5,126 nt of DNA from Alphaproteobacteria bacterium (GTDB lineage: Bacteria; Pseudomonadota; Alphaproteobacteria; SMXP01), in NCBI GenBank assembly GCA_021774995.1, contig JAJFIM010000224.1, positions 1-5,126 of the forward strand, in the 5' to 3' direction. Both the position numbers and the translations under genes were made by a program. Below are positions 1-4,212 of this stretch, piece after piece; positions within the stretch are counted from its first letter, which is position 1, and each line of letters opens with the position of its first letter. Under the pieces are notes generated by a model. The model saw nothing but the letters and a program-made list of their open reading frames with translations. It was not told the DNA's origin and did not search any database.

Positions 1-1
1 C

Positions 2-922
2 CGCAAACTACCGCCCCTCAACGCTCTGCGCGCCTTTGAAGCGGCGGCGCGTCATCTCAGCTTCACCAAAGCGGCTGAAGAGCTGCACGTCACTCCCGGC
101 GCGGTTTCACAGCAGGTCAAAGCGCTGGAGGAATATCTGGGATTGACTCTCTTCCAGCGACGGAATCGCGCGCTCGCCCTCACGCAAGAAGCTGAAGACT
201 GCCTGCCGACATTGCGCGAAGGCTTCGATAAATTATCGCAAGCCACACAACTTCTCACGGCGCGCGAGACGCAAAATCGACTGACGGTCAGCGCCGCTCC
301 CTCTTTCACTTCGAAATGGCTTGTCCCCAGATTGGGGAGTTTTCAGCAGGACCACCCCGATATCGATGTCTGGGTGTCTGCGGATATGGAGATGGTTGAT
401 TTTGCCAAAGATGGGGTCGATGTGGCCATACGCTATGGCGCGGGCGCTTATCCCGGCTTGGCCATAGAGCGCCTTCTTACCGAATCGGTATTTCCCGTGT
501 GCAGCCCGGATCTGCTGACCGGCCCGAAACCCCTCAACAAACTCGAAGACCTGGCCCACCAAACCCTGCTGCATGACGCCAGCCCCGACCATGACGAGAG
601 CTGCCCCGATTGGCCCATGTGGCTGAAAGCCTCTGGTGCCGCCGAAGTGGACGGCGCACGGGGATTACGCTTTAATCAATCCAGCCTGGTTTTGGAAGCC
701 GCCATCAGCGGGCGCGGCGTGGCGCTGGCCAAAAGCGCGCTGGCGGAAGCTGATCTCGCCGCGGGACGGCTCGCCAAACCCTTTGACATCGCCCTTCCAA
801 TAGAATTTGCTTATTATATGGTGTGTCCACCTTCCAATTTAGAGCGCCCTAAAGTCCAACAGTTTATGGAGTGGGTGCGCCGTCTCGCGGAAGAAACCAC
901 AGGCTCTCAAGAACAAGTATAG
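2..922 (+). CDS. LysR-family transcriptional regulator, GcvA-like (5' end cut by window)
   Basis: DNA-binding one-component regulator of the LysR family. The reading frame is open from base 2 and ends with TAG at 920-922, giving 306 visible codons. The first visible residues, RKLPPLNALRAFEAAARHLS, are the usual opening of GcvA-type proteins, so only about one to three residues and the start codon are missing. The winged helix-turn-helix follows (FTKAAEELHVTPGAVSQQV, roughly visible residues 21-39), then the linker helix. The periplasmic-binding-like effector domain begins near RLTVSAAPSFTSKWLVPRL and contains DVAIRYGAGAYPGL, a stretch typical of the GcvA group. An ATG at 143 is internal and would remove the HTH, so it is not the start. 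Nothing about it looks broken. Its target is unknown. No divergent partner gene is visible because the upstream side is outside the window. Link to the PEP-CTERM genes downstream is not established, though the dyads at 1091-1144 and 2082-2104 also fit a T-N11-A LysR box. Confidence 0.93.
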   Translation, partial: RKLPPLNALRAFEAAARHLSFTKAAEELHVTPGAVSQQVKALEEYLGLTLFQRRNRALALTQEAEDCLPTLREGFDKLSQATQLLTARETQNRLTVSAAPSFTSKWLVPRLGSFQQDHPDIDVWVSADMEMVDFAKDGVDVAIRYGAGAYPGLAIERLLTESVFPVCSPDLLTGPKPLNKLEDLAHQTLLHDASPDHDESCPDWPMWLKASGAAEVDGARGLRFNQSSLVLEAAISGRGVALAKSALAEADLAAGRLAKPFDIALPIEFAYYMVCPPSNLERPKVQQFMEWVRRLAEETTGSQEQV

Positions 923-1090
923 AGGCAAGAGTCGGTTGTCTTGGCACTTTACCGAGCAACTTCGCGGCACCGCCTGGAAGTGACGGCGCTCACCTTCAGC
1001 AACATCTAAATGGCTGAATTCCATCACTTATTGAAGAAGTTTTCCATAAATTTTTGATATGAGAGCCTAGCGCCGACTTTATTCACCCTA

Positions 1091-1144
1091 AACTGTCTCG
1101 TTTTGCGACCTAACGCCTTTTTAACTGTCGGAAAATTTGACATT
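1091..1144 (+). promoter_or_regulatory. Tandem dyads, candidate enhancer sites for a sigma-54 activator
   Basis: Two copies of AACTGTC-N9-GAC(A/C) are visible. The first has TGTC at 1094-1097 and GACC at 1107-1110. The second has TGTC at 1126-1129 and GACA at 1139-1142. They are exactly 32 bp apart, about three helical turns, so both would face the same side of the helix. The nearer copy starts 79 bp before the GG of the sigma-54 element at 1205. A related copy sits 80 bp before the GG of the second PEP-CTERM promoter. That arrangement is typical of upstream activating sequences for NtrC-type activators. The core TC-N9-GA also satisfies T-N11-A, so a LysR-type regulator remains possible. A lone GACT at 1075-1078, another 32 bp upstream, may be a degenerate third half-site. 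Confidence 0.55.
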
Positions 1145-1203
1145 TGAGTGCAAAACCCGCCCCGCCATATGTTAACTATTTGATTTGTCAATATATTTTT
1201 CCT

Positions 1204-1219
1204 TGGCATTCAAATTGCC
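1204..1219 (+). promoter_or_regulatory. Sigma-54 (RpoN) type -24/-12 promoter of the first PEP-CTERM gene
   Basis: The sequence TGGCATTCAAATTGCC has GG at 1205-1206 and GC at 1217-1218 with exactly 10 bases between, the invariant spacing of sigma-54 promoters. The -24 half TGGCA and the -12 half TTGC match the consensus TGGCACG-N4-TTGCW well; the final W is C here. Transcription would start about 12 bases after the GC, near 1229-1231, giving a leader of about 60 bases. The same arrangement precedes the paralogous gene at 2259. PEP-CTERM genes are known in other proteobacteria to depend on RpoN and the PrsK/PrsR system. Confidence 0.7.
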
Positions 1220-1233
1220 ATAAACAAGATCAT

Positions 1234-1267
1234 CCCCGCTTGGCCACATGACCAAGGTGGGGTTTTT
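1234..1267 (+). promoter_or_regulatory. Terminator-like hairpin in the leader of the first PEP-CTERM gene
   Basis: The arm 1234-1243 (CCCCGCTTGG) pairs with 1252-1262 (CCAAGGTGGGG) through ten pairs, including one G-U, and a single bulged G. The loop is eight bases, and TTTTT follows directly at 1263-1267. It has the form of an intrinsic terminator but stands upstream of the ribosome binding site. It begins only about 4-5 bases after the transcription start predicted from the sigma-54 element. It could be an attenuator, a 5' stabilising hairpin, or a terminator for read-through from the LysR gene. Confidence 0.6.
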
Positions 1268-1276
1268 GAAACGTAT

Positions 1277-1280
1277 GGAG
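1277..1280 (+). promoter_or_regulatory. Ribosome binding site for the first PEP-CTERM gene
   Basis: GGAG stands 10 bases before the ATG at 1291. It lies beyond the hairpin and its T-run, so it would stay accessible when the hairpin forms. It supports the start that gives an intact signal peptide. Confidence 0.65.
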
Positions 1281-1290
1281 TTACACGAAA

Positions 1291-2001
1291 ATGAAAAGAT
1301 TTTTCACCAGCATCGCTTTCGCCGCAGGATTGCTCGGCAGCGCCGGCGCTGCGCAGGCCACTGTAATCGACCTCTATTACAATATGGGTGACGGCGCGCC
1401 CACAATTTTCGCACCGAACAATTTTGGGCTATTTTTTAGCGGTCCCATGGGCGTAACAACCAATGCCACATGCTCTTTGAATGGAGTCGGCGATTGCGCG
1501 GTTAACCAGGATTTCCGCGGAATTGGCGTCACCAGCGGCGATCCATTCGACCAGATCGATATTGACGATAATGGGGTCGACGAGCGGATATTGCTTGGAC
1601 TTGGTCACCAGAAGAAAACTCTGAGGCTCATCGGGATATCTTTTGAAGACGTCGATTCACGCTTCTTCGACGGAAATGCCCGGGATGATCAGGCCACGAT
1701 CAGCATAAATGGCGGATTTTTAGGCGCCGGCCAAATTGACAATGGAGCCGGCATCGGCAGCGCCGCATGCTATTTCCCCGCCAACAAAGATCAGTGTTCC
1801 GTCACTCTGACCACTCCATTTAATTTGGGCATGAGTTCGATCATCGAGATCGGCGCCCTGGGGACGGGTCGCACAAATGACTTCCGCATTGAATCCTTGC
1901 GCGTTGAAGTCGTGCCCGAGCCCAGCAGTCTGGCGCTGATTGGCTTCGGACTGGCCGGAATAGCCCTCTTTGGCCGCCGCAAACAACGCTCCGCCAAATA
2001 A
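1291..2001 (+). CDS. Secreted PEP-CTERM sorting domain protein (first of two paralogues)
   Basis: A 236-residue exported protein of unknown molecular function. The signal peptide covers residues 1-23: a basic start (MKRFF), a hydrophobic core and an AQA cleavage site before T24. The tail carries V208-PEP (209-211), a hydrophobic helix (about 213-228) and a basic RRKQR end, which is the PEP-CTERM signal recognised and cut by exosortase at the inner membrane. The middle is a predicted beta-rich domain with GIGVTSGDPFDQIDIDDNGV (about 77-96), then TLRLIGISFEDVD. A pattern of this kind, an acidic 'DQID..' loop followed by a beta strand, recurs in PEP-CTERM proteins. Four cysteines sit in two close pairs (C61/C69, C160/C169), probable disulfides outside the cytoplasm. 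The gene at 2259 is a paralogue sharing both cysteine pairs, with 26 of 33 residues identical around the tail. It is a single-gene unit with its own sigma-54 type promoter and terminator. A surface or matrix role tied to the adjacent polysaccharide genes is inferred from context. Confidence 0.92.
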   Translation: MKRFFTSIAFAAGLLGSAGAAQATVIDLYYNMGDGAPTIFAPNNFGLFFSGPMGVTTNATCSLNGVGDCAVNQDFRGIGVTSGDPFDQIDIDDNGVDERILLGLGHQKKTLRLIGISFEDVDSRFFDGNARDDQATISINGGFLGAGQIDNGAGIGSAACYFPANKDQCSVTLTTPFNLGMSSIIEIGALGTGRTNDFRIESLRVEVVPEPSSLALIGFGLAGIALFGRRKQRSAK

Positions 2002-2023
2002 CAATAAGTCTGATAATTAACTA

Positions 2024-2058
2024 GGGTGGTCCGCTAAGTTAAGGACCACCCTTTTTTT
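2024..2058 (+). terminator. Intrinsic terminator after the first PEP-CTERM gene
   Basis: GGGTGGTCC (2024-2032) pairs perfectly with GGACCACCC (2043-2051) around a 10-base loop and is followed by seven T residues (2052-2058). It lies 22 bases after the stop codon, so it separates the two paralogous genes into independent transcripts. Confidence 0.93.
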
Positions 2059-2081
2059 GCCCGCGCGGCGCAGGCGCGCTT

Positions 2082-2104
2082 AAGTGTCAGGATTTTTTAC
2101 AATT
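2082..2104 (+). promoter_or_regulatory. Single dyad, candidate enhancer site of the second PEP-CTERM gene
   Basis: AAGTGTC-N9-TACA has TGTC at 2085-2088 and TACA at 2098-2101. Aligned with the site at 1123-1145, 17 of 23 positions agree. It starts 80 bp before the GG of the sigma-54 element at 2165, against 79 bp for the first gene. No second copy 32 bp further upstream is possible because the terminator T-run is there, and none is seen downstream. This gene may therefore respond more weakly than its paralogue, which has two sites. Confidence 0.5.
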
Positions 2105-2163
2105 TCGTACTTTGCTCACACGCCGAATCTTATAACACACTGTTTTTACTTACCTATTTAAAA

Positions 2164-2179
2164 TGGCCCTTTTCTTGCT
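2164..2179 (+). promoter_or_regulatory. Sigma-54 (RpoN) type -24/-12 promoter of the second PEP-CTERM gene
   Basis: TGGCCCTTTTCTTGCT has GG at 2165-2166 and GC at 2177-2178 separated by exactly 10 bases. The -24 half TGGC and the whole -12 half TTGCT agree with consensus, making it slightly better at -12 than the promoter of the first gene. The predicted start is near 2189-2191, giving a leader of about 69 bases. Confidence 0.75.
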
Positions 2180-2248
2180 TTTCTTTTGAGACAATCGCAG
2201 TAGAATTGGCCGAGAAACGTAAATCGTCAGCCACATGCGGCAACACTT

Positions 2249-2253
2249 GGAGG
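2249..2253 (+). promoter_or_regulatory. Ribosome binding site deciding the start of the second PEP-CTERM gene
   Basis: GGAGG lies five bases before the ATG at 2259. An in-frame ATG at 2235 lies upstream of this site and has no purine-rich site of its own. It would add eight polar or charged residues before the signal peptide, so 2259 is chosen. Confidence 0.85.
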
Positions 2254-2258
2254 ACATC

Positions 2259-3059
2259 ATGAAAAAAGGCATTCAAAGCCTCATTATAGCGGCGGGACTT
2301 ATAAGCATGGCGGGCGCAGCCAACGCCACGATGATTGAACTGCGCTTTGACAACCCGGCCAATGCTATGTCCCCCTCAGCTAATCCGGGAATTCCGTTCA
2401 CCTATGGGCGCCTGGGCTGGGAAGGGCTGAAATTTGTCGGCTCTCTTGGCGTGAAAGCCACCGCCACCTGCACCACTGATGGCCATTCCTGGTGCCGCGT
2501 GACTCAAAACAATGAGGGTCTGGGCATTTACAACGATGCGATGGATTTCCGCCGGGACGATTCAAGCGCCATCGATAATTTCGGGCGGGACGAAAATCTA
2601 AAAATCAATCTCAGGAGTAACAAGACCCTGAAGCTTGTCGGCATCGATTTTGACACCGCCAGCCCCTATGCCGGCGTTGAAATCGACCTCGCCCGCCCCT
2701 TGCCACAAGGCAAGACAGATTCTGTTGGTATTGGTGATGGCACAATCGACGATATCAACAACCCCGATGCCGACACCATTTGTGATGGCGTGGATGACGG
2801 CGCCAACAATAATGAATGCGAGATTACTTTTGATGACCCCATTTATCTCGGTCTGAATTCCACACTGACGATCCAATCGGAAGCCATCGACACCATTTTA
2901 ATGGCGGCCTTGGGTAATATCCTGAGCAATCCCGATGAATTCCGGGTCGAATCACTGCGCATCGAAGTGGTGCCGGAGCCCGGCAGCTTGGCGCTGATCG
3001 GCGCTGGCCTGGCGGGATTGGGGCTCTTGGGGCGCCGCCGGCGCAAGCAACGCGCTTAA
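2259..3059 (+). CDS. Secreted PEP-CTERM sorting domain protein (second paralogue) with an Asp-rich insert
   Basis: A 266-residue exported protein, function unknown. It starts at 2259 behind GGAGG; an in-frame ATG at 2235 is less likely. The signal peptide is residues 1-23 with an ANA cleavage site before T24, the same length as in its neighbour. V238-PEP (239-241), a hydrophobic helix and GRRRRKQRA form the PEP-CTERM tail handled by exosortase. The body aligns with the first paralogue through GV..(N/T)ATC, a CX7C pair (C71/C79), an acidic loop (DRRD-type, about 97-113), TLKLVGIDFD (about 123-132), a second cysteine pair (C175/C187) and the EFRVESLRIEVVPEP junction. It differs by an insert of roughly 25-30 residues at about 150-187, rich in Asp, Asn and Gly (DGTIDDINNPDAD, then CDGVDDGANN). 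This looks like a calcium-binding loop and resembles thrombospondin type 3 repeats, but that is only a resemblance. It is flanked by its own sigma-54 type promoter and terminator. A tandem duplication followed by divergence is the simplest origin. Confidence 0.92.
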   Translation: MKKGIQSLIIAAGLISMAGAANATMIELRFDNPANAMSPSANPGIPFTYGRLGWEGLKFVGSLGVKATATCTTDGHSWCRVTQNNEGLGIYNDAMDFRRDDSSAIDNFGRDENLKINLRSNKTLKLVGIDFDTASPYAGVEIDLARPLPQGKTDSVGIGDGTIDDINNPDADTICDGVDDGANNNECEITFDDPIYLGLNSTLTIQSEAIDTILMAALGNILSNPDEFRVESLRIEVVPEPGSLALIGAGLAGLGLLGRRRRKQRA

Positions 3060-3084
3060 TTCACCAAGACATCTATTGCTTATT

Positions 3085-3118
3085 AAAAGGGCGGCTTTGT
3101 GAAAAAGCCGCCCTTTTT
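3085..3118 (+). terminator. Intrinsic terminator after the second PEP-CTERM gene
   Basis: GGGCGGCTTT (3089-3098) pairs perfectly with AAAGCCGCCC (3104-3113) around a five-base loop. The flanking AAAA (3085-3088) and TTTTT (3114-3118) can extend the stem. It starts 25 bases after the stop codon and isolates this gene from the polysaccharide genes. The A-tract on the left side would let it work in the other direction too. Confidence 0.95.
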
Positions 3119-3398
3119 ATGCGCTTGATGCGTATTTTGTTTTGTTAACCTTATGCTATCCGGCGCCAGCATTTTACGCTCACTGGGGCGCGCCCGCCGC
3201 TTAAATGAGCCAACCATTGGCGCTAGGGAAGGAATTGCTTGTTGTGAAAGAGACCCAGATACAAAAAAACCGCAATTTATAAGCATTTCAGCAAGGAACA
3301 CGCCTATACGATGAGCTGAGAGCACGGTACTATGCACACAATATAGTGAAGGCGTCGGTACCGGCTGCATTCCGGCGATTGCCGCCACATGATTTATC

Positions 3399-3405
3399 AG
3401 AAGGG
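3399..3405 (+). promoter_or_regulatory. Ribosome binding site deciding a GTG start for the export lipoprotein
   Basis: AGAAGGG ends seven bases before the GTG at 3413. The in-frame ATG at 3389 has only GATTGCCGCCAC in front of it, with no Shine-Dalgarno match. The GTG start gives a standard 23-residue lipoprotein signal, so it is preferred, though not proven. Confidence 0.6.
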
Positions 3406-3412
3406 CTTAACA

Positions 3413-4045
3413 GTGCGTCAGATCCAATCCCCCCTCCTAAAACTCATATGCGTTGCTCTGTTGGCCCTTGGGCTTACGGGTTGCGCTACGGGCGGCACAG
3501 GCGATGTTCCTCCGGCGACTTCAACAAGCAAGATTCCCACGGACTACCTGATCGGACCCGGTGATAAACTCGATATTTTTGTCTGGCGCAATCCGGACCT
3601 GTCGACATCCGTCCCTGTTCGCCCTGACGGGAGAATCTCCATTCCCCTCATCGACGATCTGGAGGCGGCCGGCAGCACACCGACCCAATTGGGCAAAAAC
3701 ATAGAAGCGCGCCTCTCCAGTTTCATACAAGACCCTCTGGTAACAGTCATCGTGACCGGTTTCGTGGGAGCTTTTGGAGAGCAGATCCGCATTGTCGGGG
3801 CGGGCGTTGTTCCTATGGCCATCCCATATCAAGACAACATGACGGTCCTGGACGCCATAATCTCAGTCGGCGGCCTGACCTCTGTCGCGGCGGGAAACCG
3901 GGCAAAAATCTGGCGAAGGTCTTCAAAGGAAAAAGACAATGTATTTAAGGTGCGTCTCGACGATCTGTTGAAGGACGGCGACCTTTCAGAAAATGTGAAA
4001 CTCGTCCCGGGGGATGTCATTATTGTTCCACAAAGTTGGTTCTAG
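3413..4045 (+). CDS. Polysaccharide export outer-membrane lipoprotein (Wza-like, XrtA/PEP-CTERM cluster type)
   Basis: Outer-membrane auxiliary (OPX) protein that forms the exit channel for exopolysaccharide, working with a Wzz/Wzc-type inner-membrane partner, here the next gene. From the GTG at 3413 it has 210 residues; from an ATG at 3389 it would have 218. A hydrophobic signal ends in the lipobox LTGC with lipidated C24, and residue 25 is Ala, which fits outer-membrane sorting. The polysaccharide export domain starts at YLIGPGDKLDIFVWRNPDLS (about 45-64) and continues through VRPDGRISIPLI to QDPLVTVIV. An SLBB-type domain follows (IRIVGAG, then MTVLDAIISVGGLTS). The end VPGDVIIVPQSWF is typical of the short OPX proteins in exosortase A clusters, which lack the long C-terminal part of E. 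coli Wza. The chain-length gene begins 167 bases downstream. No good promoter was identified upstream. Confidence 0.9.
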   Translation: MRQIQSPLLKLICVALLALGLTGCATGGTGDVPPATSTSKIPTDYLIGPGDKLDIFVWRNPDLSTSVPVRPDGRISIPLIDDLEAAGSTPTQLGKNIEARLSSFIQDPLVTVIVTGFVGAFGEQIRIVGAGVVPMAIPYQDNMTVLDAIISVGGLTSVAAGNRAKIWRRSSKEKDNVFKVRLDDLLKDGDLSENVKLVPGDVIIVPQSWF

Positions 4046-4048
4046 CAT

Positions 4049-4069
4049 TGGATCAGGGGAGCTGATCCA
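4049..4069 (+). other. Perfect hairpin just after the export gene
   Basis: TGGATCAG (4049-4056) pairs with CTGATCCA (4062-4069) over eight base pairs around the loop GGGAG. It begins three bases after the stop codon. No T-run follows, so it is not a standard intrinsic terminator. It could protect the upstream mRNA 3' end or be a protein-binding site. Confidence 0.6.
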
Positions 4070-4094
4070 TCAGAGGGGTTGGGATACTCCATTG

Positions 4095-4109
4095 TCGGGT
4101 TCGGCCCGA
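4095..4109 (+). other. Small hairpin between the export and chain-length genes
   Basis: TCGGG (4095-4099) pairs with CCCGA (4105-4109) around the loop TTCGG, followed by TTATT. It is short and only weakly terminator-like. It lies in the 167-base gap that also holds hairpins at 4049-4069 and 4183-4201. Confidence 0.35.
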
Positions 4110-4182
4110 TTATTGCAACTGCCATACCGAACAGCCACTCGCATAAGAAAGTGGTTGTATTTTGAGCTGTTTAAATAGCATT

Positions 4183-4201
4183 GCCTGACAGGCGGATTTT
4201 T
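4183..4201 (+). promoter_or_regulatory. Terminator-like mini-hairpin in the leader of the chain-length gene
   Basis: GCCT (4183-4186) pairs with AGGC (4190-4193) around GAC, and TTTTT follows two bases later at 4197-4201. The stem is too short for efficient termination on its own. It lies about 12 bases before the ATG at 4213, a placement similar to the hairpin plus T-run before the first PEP-CTERM gene. Confidence 0.3.
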
Positions 4202-4212
4202 GAGTAATACAA

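Larger units (their letters stand above)
923..1290 (+). other. Intergenic region holding the control elements of the first PEP-CTERM gene
   Basis: This 368-base gap has no convincing gene. A small minus-strand reading frame across 1024-1209 has no recognisable protein character and overlaps the control elements. From left to right it holds a weak inverted repeat (TTCAGC at 995-1000 with GCTGAA at 1013-1018, 12-base loop) that may lie in the 3' end of the LysR transcript. An AT-rich stretch follows, with two matching dyads at 1091-1112 and 1123-1144, a sigma-54 type promoter at 1204-1219, a terminator-like hairpin at 1234-1267 and a ribosome binding site at 1277-1280. No strong terminator for the LysR gene is seen. 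Confidence 0.7.
3060..3412 (+). other. Intergenic region before the polysaccharide export gene
   Basis: After the terminator at 3085-3118 there is no convincing gene here. A minus-strand frame at 3083-3388 runs through the terminator and looks spurious. Visible elements are a GC palindrome GGGCGCGCCC at 3186-3195 and a small inverted repeat GCCAA-CCA-TTGGC at 3209-3221. There is a TTGGC half-element (3217-3221) and a TTGCTT half-element (3235-3240) of sigma-54 type at the wrong spacing, and a CGGTACCG palindrome at 3356-3363. A TATA-like stretch at 3276-3283 lacks a well-spaced -35. The promoter of the export gene is probably in this region, but I cannot fix it. Confidence 0.55.

Noticed and set aside
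233..592. Minus-strand open frame of 119 codons inside the LysR gene
   Set aside because: Shadow of a well-conserved LysR coding sequence; the + strand frame explains the region fully.
941..957. TTGGCAC, a strong sigma-54 -24 half, after the LysR gene
   Set aside because: The next GC is 11 rather than 10 bases from the GG and there is no TTGC -12 half.
995..1018. TTCAGC/GCTGAA inverted repeat as a terminator of the LysR gene
   Set aside because: Only six pairs with a 12-base loop and no T-run; mentioned as a weak repeat only.
1137..1142. TTGACA resembling a sigma-70 -35 box
   Set aside because: No acceptable -10 at 16-18 bases; the nearest TATGTT is 25 bases away. The bases are better explained as the right arm of the dyad.
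1024..1209. Minus-strand open frame of 61 codons between the LysR and first PEP-CTERM genes
   Set aside because: No recognisable domain or ribosome binding site, AT-rich low-information protein, and it overlaps the dyads and abuts the sigma-54 element.
3083..3388. Minus-strand open frame of 101 codons before the export gene
   Set aside because: It runs through the strong terminator at 3085-3118 and its protein has no recognisable character.
3346..3564. + strand open frame of 72 codons overlapping the start of the export gene
   Set aside because: Out of frame with a clear lipoprotein signal and export domain, and no protein features of its own.
4081..4096. GGGATACTCCATTGTC as a possible sigma-54 promoter of the chain-length gene
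   Set aside because: The T before GG and the rest of the -24 half are wrong, and the invariant GC at -12 is GT.
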